Shown one piece after another: positions 34,600 through 43,069 of a DNA stretch of 64,000 bases (the first letter of the stretch is position 1; every line of letters starts with the position of its first letter). The notes under the pieces were generated by a model. It searched no databases. It was not told the DNA's origin and saw only the letters and a list, made by a program, of their open reading frames with translations. The translations under genes and the position numbers were made by a program. The DNA is from JASJCL01 sp050291585 (GTDB lineage: Bacteria; Desulfobacterota; Desulfobacteria; Desulfobacterales; Desulfosarcinaceae), in NCBI GenBank assembly GCA_050291585.1, contig JBNKKA010000003.1, positions 1 to 64,000 on the forward strand. The letters run 5' to 3'.

Positions 34600-34785
34600 A
34601 TGAAATTCTTTCTCTGTGTTTTAGGAATGGTGATGATCGTCGAGGGCTTGCCCTACTTTGCCTTTCCAGAAAAAATGAAGCTCTGGATCGCCAAAGTCTT
34701 GGAACTGTCCCCCGCCAGCATGCGGTGGTTGGGGCTGGTGCTCATGCTGATGGGGTTGGTGCTTGTTGCCATCGCATGCTCCTAA
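34600..34785 (+). CDS. Small membrane protein, DUF2065 family
   Basis: The 61-residue protein has two membrane helices, MKFFLCVLGMVMIVEGLPYF and MRWLGLVLMLMGLVLVAIA, joined by FPEKMKLWIAKVLELSPAS. Length, 'EGLPYFAFPEKMK' and 'RWLGLVLMLMGL' match the DUF2065 (YjeT-like) family of inner-membrane proteins with unknown function. It is 31 bases before queA. Confidence 0.85.
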   Translation: MKFFLCVLGMVMIVEGLPYFAFPEKMKLWIAKVLELSPASMRWLGLVLMLMGLVLVAIACS

Positions 34786-34816
34786 GGGTAAATAGCCTAG
34801 ACCAAAGTGAAATCGA

Positions 34817-35863
34817 ATGTTCCACCGCAAAGACTACCACTACGACCTGCCCGAGAACCTCATCGCCCAGAAACCCGTGGCGGGTCGCAAGAGATCCCGC
34901 CTGCTGCACCTGGATCGTGGGGCTGCGGGCATACGGCATCGACACTTTTTAGAATTGCCAGACCTCCTCGAGGCGGGGGATCTCCTCGTGGTGAACAACA
35001 CCGCCGTGATCCCCGGGCGGCTCTATGGATATAAGCCCACGGGGGGCAAGATCGAGGTCCTCCTCCTCGATTATCACCGGGGGGAGACAGACGGTGAGCG
35101 GGTGCATCGTTGCATGGTGCGGGCATCCAAGCCGGTGCGTCCAGGAATGCGGCTTTTTTTTGACGAACGCCTAAGCGCAGAGGTGCTGGAGGCCGCCGAC
35201 GGGCTCTGCACCTTGCGCTTCATATCTCAATATGATTTTGAGACCCTCTTGAGTGAGATCGGCCACATTCCCCTGCCGCCCTACATCCGGCGCGACGGTT
35301 CCGAAAATCGGGAGGACCGACACGACTACCAGACCGTTTACGCCTCCCGGAAAGGCGCCATCGCCGCTCCCACGGCGGGTCTCCATTTTACCGAGGACCT
35401 GCTCGAACAACTGGAGGCCAAAGGGGTTCAAGTGGCCCAGGTCACTCTCCATGTGGGCTATGGCACCTTCGTCCCGGTGCGGGTGGACGATATCCGCGAG
35501 CATAAAATGCACGCCGAGTGGTATGCCCTCGATGTGCCTACCGCAGAGGCGGTCAATGCCGCCAAAGCCGATGGCCGCCGGGTGATAGCCGTTGGCACCA
35601 CCGCCGTTCGTACCCTGGAAGCATGTGCGCGTGGGGGTGGCGGGGTGACGGCCGCCAGCGGGGCCTGCGACCTCTTCATCTATCCGGGCTACCGCTTCAA
35701 GGTGGTAGATGCCCTCATCACCAATTTCCATCTGCCCGAGTCGACCCTCCTCATGCTGGTGTCGGCCCTGACCGGCCGAAAGCGGATCCTGGCGGCCTAC
35801 CGGGAGGCGGTGGATGAGGGGTATCGTTTTTTCAGCTATGGGGATGCCATGCTGATAACTTAG
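34817..35863 (+). CDS. queA: S-adenosylmethionine:tRNA ribosyltransferase-isomerase
   Basis: The 348-residue protein matches QueA in full length. It has YDLPENLIAQKPVAGRKRSR, LLVVNNTAVIPGRLYG, GHIPLPPYIRR, YASRKGAIAAPTAGLHFT, HVGYGTFVPVRV, and the end FHLPESTLLMLVSAL. QueA transfers and rearranges the ribosyl part of SAM onto preQ1 in tRNA to make epoxyqueuosine. It is followed by tgt, the previous step of queuosine synthesis. Confidence 0.97.
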   Translation: MFHRKDYHYDLPENLIAQKPVAGRKRSRLLHLDRGAAGIRHRHFLELPDLLEAGDLLVVNNTAVIPGRLYGYKPTGGKIEVLLLDYHRGETDGERVHRCMVRASKPVRPGMRLFFDERLSAEVLEAADGLCTLRFISQYDFETLLSEIGHIPLPPYIRRDGSENREDRHDYQTVYASRKGAIAAPTAGLHFTEDLLEQLEAKGVQVAQVTLHVGYGTFVPVRVDDIREHKMHAEWYALDVPTAEAVNAAKADGRRVIAVGTTAVRTLEACARGGGGVTAASGACDLFIYPGYRFKVVDALITNFHLPESTLLMLVSALTGRKRILAAYREAVDEGYRFFSYGDAMLIT

Positions 35864-35952
35864 CTTGTCATGGCATAGGCTCCATGTCGGACTGTGCCTC
35901 TGGAGTTGTATTTAACCTCGCTTTTCACATTCAGCTGGACTCTAGGACCGGT

Positions 35953-37080
35953 ATGCCCACTTTCAAAACCATCGCCCAGTCATCCACCGCTCCCGCCCGG
36001 GCGGGGCGGTTCGACACCGTTCACAGTCGCGTGGAAACACCCATTTTCATGCCGGTGGGCACCCTGGGGACCGTAAAAGCGCTACCCCCCGAGGTGCTCG
36101 TGGAGGCCGGGGCCCAGATCATCCTGGGAAACACCTATCATCTCTACTTGCGGCCAGGCTGCGGGGTGATCGAAAAGTTCAACGGGTTGCACCGTTTCAT
36201 GAACTGGGAGCGGTCGCTTCTGACAGATTCGGGGGGATTCCAGGTTTTCTCTCTGGCGGGATTGTCCGAGATCGACGAGGAGGGCTACGCCTTTCAGTCC
36301 CACCTGGACGGGTCGCGCCATCTCCTCACCCCGGAGAAGGCCATGGATGTGCAGATCTGCCTCGATTCAGACATTCACATGTGCCTCGACCAGTGCATCC
36401 CCTATCCGGCGGATCGGCGCACGGCCGAGGAGGCGCTCGCCCTGACCACCCGCTGGGCCAAACGATGCAGGATCCATTGGGAAACTCGCACCGACAGGCA
36501 AAACAAGCTCTTCGGCATCGTCCAGGGAGGCATGTACGCCGACCTGCGCAGCCGTTCGGCCCAGGAGTTGGCCGAGTTGGATCTGCCGGGGTACGCCATC
36601 GGCGGCCTCAGCGTGGGGGAGCCCAAGGAGCTGATGCTGGAGATGGCGGCCCATACCCTGCCCTTGCTTCCTGCGGATAAGCCCAAGTACATCATGGGGG
36701 TGGGCACCCCCGAGGACCTTGTGGAGCTGGTAGCTTTAGGGGCCGATATGTTCGATTGCGTCATGCCAACCCGCAACGCCCGCAACGGACAACTCTTCAC
36801 CCGCCGGGGGCGGATCAATATCAGCAACGCCCGTTTTCGAGAGGACACCCGCCCACTGGACGAGAGTTGCGGCTGTTACACCTGCAGGAACTACTCCCGC
36901 GCCTACCTGCGCCATCTCTACAGCGCGCGTGAAATTATGGCCTATTACCTTAACACCCTCCACAATCTGTATTATTATCTGACTCTCGTCAGGCAGATGC
37001 GCACCGCCATCTGCGAGGATGGTTTTGACGCTTTTCGGCGGCAATTTTACACCGACCGGGAGGGCGGCGCGAAAGATTAA
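35953..37080 (+). CDS. tgt: tRNA-guanine transglycosylase
   Basis: I start this 375-residue protein at ATG 35953 (MPTFKTIAQSSTAPARAGRF), which gives the usual Tgt length; an ATG 69 bases upstream would add 23 unlikely residues. It has LLTDSGGFQVFSL with the catalytic-type Asp, FGIVQGGMYADLR, GYAIGGLSVGE, and MPTRNARNGQLF. The zinc site CGCYTCRNYSRAYLRHL supplies three Cys with a following His. Tgt replaces the guanine at position 34 of four tRNAs by preQ1. Confidence 0.96.
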   Translation: MPTFKTIAQSSTAPARAGRFDTVHSRVETPIFMPVGTLGTVKALPPEVLVEAGAQIILGNTYHLYLRPGCGVIEKFNGLHRFMNWERSLLTDSGGFQVFSLAGLSEIDEEGYAFQSHLDGSRHLLTPEKAMDVQICLDSDIHMCLDQCIPYPADRRTAEEALALTTRWAKRCRIHWETRTDRQNKLFGIVQGGMYADLRSRSAQELAELDLPGYAIGGLSVGEPKELMLEMAAHTLPLLPADKPKYIMGVGTPEDLVELVALGADMFDCVMPTRNARNGQLFTRRGRINISNARFREDTRPLDESCGCYTCRNYSRAYLRHLYSAREIMAYYLNTLHNLYYYLTLVRQMRTAICEDGFDAFRRQFYTDREGGAKD

Positions 37081-37112
37081 TCCACTTTAGGAATCACTTT
37101 TAGGAGGTTCGC

Positions 37113-37331
37113 ATGAAAGCAAAGGTCGAAGCGGCACTGGACAAGATTCGCCCCATGCTCAAGGCCGATGGGGGGGATGTGGAGCTGGTCGATATCGTCG
37201 ACGGCGTGGTCAAGGTTCGTCTCCAGGGGGCCTGCGCGGGTTGCCCCATGTCCCAGATGACCCTGCGCAACGGTATCGAAAAGGTGCTCAAGCAGGAGAT
37301 CCCCGAGATCAAAGGGGTGGAACCGGCCTGA
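37113..37331 (+). CDS. NifU C-terminal-domain (Nfu-type) Fe-S protein
   Basis: The 72-residue protein is one Nfu domain: VEAALDKIRPMLKADGGDVE and VRLQGACAGCPMSQMTLRNG, with the CAGC cluster-binding cysteines. A consensus AGGAGG precedes the ATG. Nfu proteins carry and deliver Fe-S clusters. It is 32 bases after tgt and may help supply the Fe-S queuosine enzymes or general Fe-S maturation. Confidence 0.95.
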   Translation: MKAKVEAALDKIRPMLKADGGDVELVDIVDGVVKVRLQGACAGCPMSQMTLRNGIEKVLKQEIPEIKGVEPA

Positions 37332-37505
37332 CGCCAACCCGTCCATTCCAGGGCTGGTGCCGTTTAAGGCCCCGGTGGCTTGACATCCAGCCTTGATTTT
37401 CAATACGATTCAGCGATTTTATTTCTTCAGTTCCCCACCTGAACCGTGCCCGCCGGCTGTTTTCGGCCGCCACGATTGGAACTCTATAAACTGGGGTCGT
37501 ATCCC

Positions 37506-39875
37506 ATGCGCTGGTTTTCCGATCTTCGGATTCGCTACAAGCTCCTGGTGAGCTACGCCACGGTGTTCACCCTTTCCATGTCTCTAGGCAGCTATATCAT
37601 CTATACTTTCGTTCGCCAGACCATTGAAACAGGCATCGAGAGTGAGCTGGAAAACAGCACCAACACCATCCTCGATATGGTGCGCACGGCGGCCAATGTC
37701 TCCATTCGCAACCATCTGCGCGCCGTGGCCGAAAAAAATCGCGAGATCGCCGAGGATTTCTATGCGCGCTCCCAGGCCGGTGAGATGAGCGTGGCGGAGG
37801 CCAAGGAGCTGGCCCGCCATGTATTGCTCAGTCAGACCATCGGCAAGACCGGCTACATTTATTGCATCAACAGCTCCGGGCAGATCGTGATTCATCCCGA
37901 GGCCGCCCTCATTGGGGCCGATCTGTCGCGTTTCGATTTTATTCGTGATCAGAAAGCCCGCAAAATGGGCTACCTGGAGTATGACTGGCAGAATCCGGGC
38001 GAAGACCACCGTCGCCCCAAGGCGCTCTATATGACGTACTTTGAGCCCTGGGATTGGATCATCTCGGTCTCTTCCTATCGTAGCGAGTTCCTTGAGCTCA
38101 TCGACGTGAAAGATTTTGAGGCGGGCATCCTCTCGCTCACTTTCGGCCAGACGGGCTACTCCTTCATCATAGACAGCAAGGGCAACCTCATTCTCCACCC
38201 CGCTCTGGAAGGCAACTACTTAAACGCCCAGGACCGCAAAGGCCACTACTTCATCAAGGAGATCTGTCAACGTAAAAGCGGCAAGATTACCTACCCCTGG
38301 GAAAATCCAGGCGAAAAAAACCCCCGTGAAAAGCTGGTGATCTTCAACTATATCCCCGAGTTCGATTGGATCGTGGCTTCCTCTAGCTATTTGGATGAGT
38401 TCTACGCCCCCCTGAAGATGGTACGCAGCCTCATTGTGGCCACGGTGGTGATCTTCATGCTCCTGGTGTTACCCATTACTCTGCGCTTGAGCTCTTCCAT
38501 CACTCAACCACTGAGGGAGCTGATGCAGCAGTTCGCAAAAGGTGCAAGGGGGGACATCTCGGTGCGCATGCAGCGCCACAGCCAAGATGAGATTGGTCAC
38601 TTAGCGCGCTATTTCAACACTTTCATGGAAAGGCTGGAAGCATACAGCGTTCGACTCCAGAATATCATCGACTCCATGCCCTCAATTCTGGTGGGGGTGG
38701 ACCGCAAGGGTCGGGTAACCTTATGGAACCGTGAGGCGGAGCGGGTCACCCTGCTCACCTCCCAGGCCGCCCTGGGTCGATTGGTGACCGATGTGCTGCC
38801 CCAGCTTCAGGAAAATGTCGATCAGATCCGACCGGCCCTGGAGAAACAGCAAGCTACCGCCCTTGAAAAGGTGGTCTTCAAAGATGCCGACCGCCTCACC
38901 TATCTGAACATCATGATCTATCCGCTCACCGTGGACCAGGTGGCCGGGGCGGTGATCCGGGTGGACGACGTCACCGACCGGGTTCGACTTGAGAACACCA
39001 TGGTGCAGACCGAGAAGATGATGTCGGTGGGCGGCCTGGCCGCAGGCATGGCCCATGAGATCAATAATCCCCTGGGGGGCATCCTCCAGAGCCTCCAGAA
39101 CATTGAACGGCGTCTGTCGGCCGATCTACCCAAAAATCACAATGAGGCCGAGGCATGCGGCACCCGGCTCGAGGCCATTCGGTCCTACCTGGAACAGCGT
39201 CGCGTGCTCAAATTCCTGGATGGCATTCGGGTGTCTGGCGAGCGCGCCTCGCATATCGTTCAGAACATGCTCAGCTTCAGCCGCCGCAGCGAGGCCCGCA
39301 AGACACCCGTGGCCCTGGCGCAATTGCTGGATAAAACCGTCGAGCTGGCCGCCCACGACTATGACCTACGCAAGAAATATGATTTTCGCGACATTCGCAT
39401 CGTGCGCGCCTACGATGCCACTTTGCCCGATGTGCCCTGTGTGGCCACCGAGATCGAGCAGGTGGTGCTCAACATTCTGCGCAACGCCGCCCAGGCCATG
39501 ACAGTCACCACGCAAAAGCGTCCGCCCGAGTTGGTCCTGACCACCCGCCGTCAGCTGGAAATGGCCCTCATCTCCATTAGCGATAATGGCCCTGGGATGG
39601 CGGCCGACATGCGTTCGCGCGTGTTCGAGCCTTTTTTTACCACCAAGGACATCGGTATTGGCACTGGCCTGGGGCTGAGCGTCTCCTATTTCATCATAAA
39701 CAGCCACCACGGCGGCCAGCTCAGCGTGGAATCGGAGGCCGGGCAGGGGAGCTGCTTTACCATCAGCCTGCCCTTGGAGCAGGCTCCGGGTGACGCAGCT
39801 GACATTTTCACCAGGGCCGGAGAGGCACCACAGCTGCCTGCGCCTGAATCCAAAGCGGAGCGCGGGTCATCATGA
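37506..39875 (+). CDS. Double-Cache sensor histidine kinase with HAMP and PAS domains
   Basis: I start this 789-residue protein at ATG 37506 (MRWFSDLRIRYKLLVSYATV); an upstream GTG is possible. Helix 1 is at 13-35. The extracytoplasmic part holds two similar Cache units, each with G-x-TGY (KTGYIYCINSSGQIVIHPEA, and QTGYSFIIDSKGNLILHPAL). Helix 2 is at about 308-330, then HAMP, a PAS domain (IIDSMPSILVGVDRKGRV), HisKA with H517 in GMAHEINNPLGG, and HATPase (DNGPGMAADM, GIGTGLGLSVS). It overlaps the response regulator by 4 bases. Cache kinases often sense small organic acids; the genes downstream suggest acetate or propionate. Confidence 0.94.
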   Translation: MRWFSDLRIRYKLLVSYATVFTLSMSLGSYIIYTFVRQTIETGIESELENSTNTILDMVRTAANVSIRNHLRAVAEKNREIAEDFYARSQAGEMSVAEAKELARHVLLSQTIGKTGYIYCINSSGQIVIHPEAALIGADLSRFDFIRDQKARKMGYLEYDWQNPGEDHRRPKALYMTYFEPWDWIISVSSYRSEFLELIDVKDFEAGILSLTFGQTGYSFIIDSKGNLILHPALEGNYLNAQDRKGHYFIKEICQRKSGKITYPWENPGEKNPREKLVIFNYIPEFDWIVASSSYLDEFYAPLKMVRSLIVATVVIFMLLVLPITLRLSSSITQPLRELMQQFAKGARGDISVRMQRHSQDEIGHLARYFNTFMERLEAYSVRLQNIIDSMPSILVGVDRKGRVTLWNREAERVTLLTSQAALGRLVTDVLPQLQENVDQIRPALEKQQATALEKVVFKDADRLTYLNIMIYPLTVDQVAGAVIRVDDVTDRVRLENTMVQTEKMMSVGGLAAGMAHEINNPLGGILQSLQNIERRLSADLPKNHNEAEACGTRLEAIRSYLEQRRVLKFLDGIRVSGERASHIVQNMLSFSRRSEARKTPVALAQLLDKTVELAAHDYDLRKKYDFRDIRIVRAYDATLPDVPCVATEIEQVVLNILRNAAQAMTVTTQKRPPELVLTTRRQLEMALISISDNGPGMAADMRSRVFEPFFTTKDIGIGTGLGLSVSYFIINSHHGGQLSVESEAGQGSCFTISLPLEQAPGDAADIFTRAGEAPQLPAPESKAERGSS

Positions 39876-41845
39876 AGGGCGAAGAGCTGGGCGACATTCT
39901 CATCATCGATGACGAAGCCATCATGCGCGAGAGCATCGCCGTCTATCTTGAGGATAGCGGCTACGCCGTATCGGAAGCCGCGGACGGGCAGGCGGGGTTG
40001 GAGCGCTTCGCGACCCTTAAACCCGACCTGGTGCTCCTCGACCTGCGCATGCCCGGCATGGACGGGCTGGAAGTGCTCTCCGAAATTGGTCAGAGCGACC
40101 CCGATGTACCCGTCATCGTCGTTACCGGGGCCGGGGGGATGCAGGACGCCGTGGCCGCTCTGCGTCTGGGGGCTTTCGATTTTATCGCCAAGCCCATCAT
40201 CGACATGGCCGTGCTGGAACACGCCGTTCGGCGGGGGCTCGATCAAAGGGCCCTGGTCCAAGAAAATCGCCGCTACCGCCAGGGGCTGGAGACCGAAATT
40301 CAGGCGCGCACCCAAGCCCTGCAGGAGCGATCCGAGGATCTCGAAAACGCCAACCAACACCTCAAAAAGGAGATCGCCCACGGCCAGCGCATGGCCGAGG
40401 CCCTCCAGCACAGCGAGAACCGCCTGCGCGAGGTGATCGCTCTCTTTGAAGGCTATATCTATACTGTCGATACGGATTACCGTATCGAGTTCATGAATCG
40501 ACGACTCAGCGAGACTATTGGCCGGGATGCCACCGGCGAGCTTTGTTTTGAGGCGCTCTATCAAGGCAGCGGGCCCTGCACTTGGTGCCCCAACACCGGT
40601 GTTTTCAAGGGTCGCACCGAGCGGCATGAGTTTAAACATCCTAAAAACGGCAGCGGTGATGAGCGGTGGTACCATGCCATCCATGCGCCCATCGTTGGTG
40701 CCGACGGTGAGGTTGCGCGGGCCCAGATGATCGTCATGGATATCACCGAGCGCAAGCAGACCGAAGAGTCCCTCAAGCGCAGTGAGGCCGAGCTCAAGGC
40801 CCAGACCGACCGCCTGCGCTCATCTCTGAAAGGGCGCCTGCGTTTCGGCAATATCGTCGGTAAGAGCCCGGCCATGCAAACGGTCTACAATAGTATCCTC
40901 AAGGCGGCCGAGTCCTCGGCCAACGTGATCGTCTATGGGGAATCCGGTACCGGAAAAGAGCTGGTCTCGCGCACCATTCACGACTTGAGTCGTCGCGGGG
41001 GCAGGCAGTTCGTCACCGTGAACTGCGGGGCGATTCCCGAGAACCTGCTCGAGAGCGAGTTTTTCGGCTATCGTAAAGGTGCTTTCACCGGTGCCCAGGC
41101 GGACAAGCCTGGGTTCCTCGACGCCGCCCATGAGGGCACCCTTTTTCTGGACGAGATCGGTGAGTTGCCCCTCGCCATGCAGGTCAAGCTTTTGCGGGCC
41201 ATAGAGGGTGGGGGGTTCACCCCCATCGGTAGCCAGGACGTGATCCTACCCGACCTGCGTATCATCGCTGCCACCAACCGTGACCTGGAATCCCAGATGC
41301 ACCAGGGGCGCATTCGGCGCGATTTTTACTATCGTATCCACATCATTCCCGTCTATATCCCCCCCCTGCGTGAACGCAGGGCCGATATCCCCTTGTTGGC
41401 CCACCATTTTCTGGAACTCCATACCGAGGAGGGCGCTGTGGCTGCCCTTCCCGATACTGTCATGCAAGCCATGATGACCCACGACTGGCCCGGCAACGTG
41501 CGTGAGCTCCAGAATGTCGTTCATCGTTATGTGACCCTCAATGAGTTGCCCATCCCCGCCTCTGATCGCTCCCGGATCCCAGCCAACGCTTCTCTACCGG
41601 ATGGTGCTGGGCCCTGGAAGGAGCCATCGAAGGGTTTCGACCCCCACCTGCCTTTAACGGATAACGCTTCCGCCCGCCTCGCCGACGTCATGCGCGCCTT
41701 TGAAAAGCGTTATCTCGAAAAGATGCTCACTACCCACCATTGGCATCGTTCCCGGGTGGCTCGCCAACTGGGAGTAGATCGCCGCACCCTTTTCCGCAAG
41801 ATCAAGTCTTATGGGATAGAAAAATCCCAATTTGAGACAAAATAG
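39872..41845 (+). CDS. Sigma-54-dependent response regulator with an internal PAS domain
   Basis: The 657-residue protein has a receiver domain with acceptor Asp57 (DLVLLDLRMPG), a coiled coil (about 130-170) and a PAS domain (about 180-300). The AAA+ domain has VIVYGESGTGKELVSR, GYRKGAFTGA, FLDEIGELPL and RRDFYYRIHI. A Fis-type helix-turn-helix ends it (SRVARQLGVDRRTLFRKIK). GAFTGA contacts sigma-54. The PAS contains CFEALYQGSGPCTWCPNTGV, the Cys-rich PAS loop often seen in Desulfobacterota, which may sense redox state. It is paired with the kinase upstream and probably drives the sigma-54 promoter at 42011. Confidence 0.95.
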   Translation: MKGEELGDILIIDDEAIMRESIAVYLEDSGYAVSEAADGQAGLERFATLKPDLVLLDLRMPGMDGLEVLSEIGQSDPDVPVIVVTGAGGMQDAVAALRLGAFDFIAKPIIDMAVLEHAVRRGLDQRALVQENRRYRQGLETEIQARTQALQERSEDLENANQHLKKEIAHGQRMAEALQHSENRLREVIALFEGYIYTVDTDYRIEFMNRRLSETIGRDATGELCFEALYQGSGPCTWCPNTGVFKGRTERHEFKHPKNGSGDERWYHAIHAPIVGADGEVARAQMIVMDITERKQTEESLKRSEAELKAQTDRLRSSLKGRLRFGNIVGKSPAMQTVYNSILKAAESSANVIVYGESGTGKELVSRTIHDLSRRGGRQFVTVNCGAIPENLLESEFFGYRKGAFTGAQADKPGFLDAAHEGTLFLDEIGELPLAMQVKLLRAIEGGGFTPIGSQDVILPDLRIIAATNRDLESQMHQGRIRRDFYYRIHIIPVYIPPLRERRADIPLLAHHFLELHTEEGAVAALPDTVMQAMMTHDWPGNVRELQNVVHRYVTLNELPIPASDRSRIPANASLPDGAGPWKEPSKGFDPHLPLTDNASARLADVMRAFEKRYLEKMLTTHHWHRSRVARQLGVDRRTLFRKIKSYGIEKSQFETK

Positions 41846-41852
41846 TCTCAAA
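41831..41852. promoter_or_regulatory. Upstream activator palindrome 1 for the sigma-54 regulator
   Basis: TTTGAGAC and GTCTCAAA form 8-bp perfect arms around AAAATA (10 bp if AA/TT are counted). It overlaps the regulator's stop codon and lies about 175 bases upstream of the sigma-54 promoter. It resembles palindrome 2, exactly 70 bases downstream. Confidence 0.6.
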
Positions 41853-41900
41853 TTAACAAAAGATATTTATTCCAAATAGATATACGTAGAACACTCATTA

Positions 41901-41922
41901 TTTGGGACAATAATATCCCTTT
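41901..41922. promoter_or_regulatory. Upstream activator palindrome 2 for the sigma-54 regulator
   Basis: TTTGGGAC, then AATAAT, then ATCCCTTT, repeats the plan of the site at 41831 (left half differs by one base, right half by three). It is about 110 bases before the -24 element, a normal distance for an enhancer site. Confidence 0.55.
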
Positions 41923-42010
41923 AAGGCATGAACCTCATTCATAAAACAAAGTGGGCAAATACTATGTAATATACTGTTATCATAGTAGTTGCATCATCTC
42001 ATGGCTGACT

Positions 42011-42026
42011 TGGCACAAGCGTTGCT
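42011..42026 (+). promoter_or_regulatory. Sigma-54 promoter of satP
   Basis: TGGCACAAGCGTTGCT matches the TGGCAC-N5-TTGCW consensus at every fixed base; GG (42012-42013) and GC (42024-42025) are 10 bases apart. Transcription should start near 42036, giving a leader of about 270 bases before satP. Within that leader I recognise no known riboswitch. Confidence 0.85.
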
Positions 42027-42304
42027 CTATATGGCAACCACTGGCCCTCGGGCCGATGGGACGAAGAGATCGGGGTGCCTATCCGCAAGGTGCTTCGGTC
42101 TCCTTCCTACGGCCATCCACAAGATGGTTTTTCATTTATAGATCTGTTTTCAGTGGCGGTGGGGGTGAGGGCCGGACCGGTAAGCAACTCATTAAGAGGG
42201 TGTCTTGAAGCCGACAGGCGGCGAAGAGACACGATCCGACACGCTGACACATCAGGTTCAGCGGATGTATCCCATGAGGGACGAACGCTTTTAAGGAGGG
42301 TGTA

Positions 42305-42916
42305 ATGGCAAATCAGCAACAGCTCGGAAATCCGGCGGTAGTAGGTCTGGCAGGTTTCGGTCTAACCACCATGATTCTGCAGTTCCACAATGCAGGTTGG
42401 TGCGGCGTGGGGCCCGTGGTCGCTCTGGGGCTGGTCTTTGGCGGGGTCGCTCAACTGATCGCTGGTTTCCAGGAGTTCAAGTGCAACAATAACTTCGGTT
42501 TCAGTGCCTTTGTCTCCTATGGCAGTTTCTGGATTGCGCTGGGTGTGATTTTTCTGCTCAATCACTTTGGGATCTACAAGTCCTCACGAACGGATGTGGG
42601 CTGGTTCCTGGTGGTCTGGACCATGTACACCTTCATCATGTGGTTTCCGGCCATGCGCATCCACGGCGCCATGGGCCTGACCTTTACCCTGCTGCTGATC
42701 GGTTTCATCCTTCTGGATCTGGCCCATTTCGGCTATCCGGGGCTGACCAAGTTGGCCGCTTACGAGCTGATGCTCTGCGCCGCCTCCGCCTGGTATATGA
42801 TGGCCCACGTCATCTATCTGCAGGTGTTTGGCCGCAACATCCTCCCGGTGGGCAAACCCTGGATCGAAGACAAGCCCAAAGAGGTCGACCTGCAAACTGC
42901 TGGCGCCGTTTCCTAG
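42305..42916 (+). CDS. satP: Acetate/succinate transporter, GPR1/FUN34/YaaH (AceTr) family
   Basis: The 203-residue protein has six membrane helices and the family signature NPAVVGLAGFGLTTMIL near the N-terminus. Later come FGGVAQLIAGFQEFKCNNNF and FGFSAFVSYGSFWIALGV, also conserved in SatP-like channels. The family imports acetate and other monocarboxylates with protons. TAAGGAGGGTGTA precedes the ATG. It sits between the sigma-54 promoter and the acyl-CoA ligase gene, so uptake and activation are co-expressed. Confidence 0.95.
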   Translation: MANQQQLGNPAVVGLAGFGLTTMILQFHNAGWCGVGPVVALGLVFGGVAQLIAGFQEFKCNNNFGFSAFVSYGSFWIALGVIFLLNHFGIYKSSRTDVGWFLVVWTMYTFIMWFPAMRIHGAMGLTFTLLLIGFILLDLAHFGYPGLTKLAAYELMLCAASAWYMMAHVIYLQVFGRNILPVGKPWIEDKPKEVDLQTAGAVS

Positions 42917-42929
42917 CTTCCTGATTATG

Positions 42930-42952
42930 GCCACCGCCTTCAGGGCGGTGGC
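42930..42952 (+). terminator. Hairpin between satP and the acyl-CoA ligase gene
   Basis: GCCACCGCC and GGCGGTGGC form a 9-bp perfect stem with a 5-base loop. No T-run follows, so it may act as an attenuator or an mRNA-stabilising hairpin that lowers downstream expression. Confidence 0.5.
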
Positions 42953-43069
42953 TATCAGCCAAAGCCGCCCGGTAGTCATCCCATTGGTTCCGTGAAAAGC
43001 CCCCAATCATCCAATCTCAGATTGCAAACGAGATGAACCACTTCGCTGACTTTCACTTAAGGAGAGGAA

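Noticed and set aside
42075..42305. 76-codon frame in the satP leader that ends exactly at the satP ATG
   Set aside because: The product is Arg/Ser-rich without any pattern, and no ribosome site lies upstream. I treat the stretch as untranslated leader.
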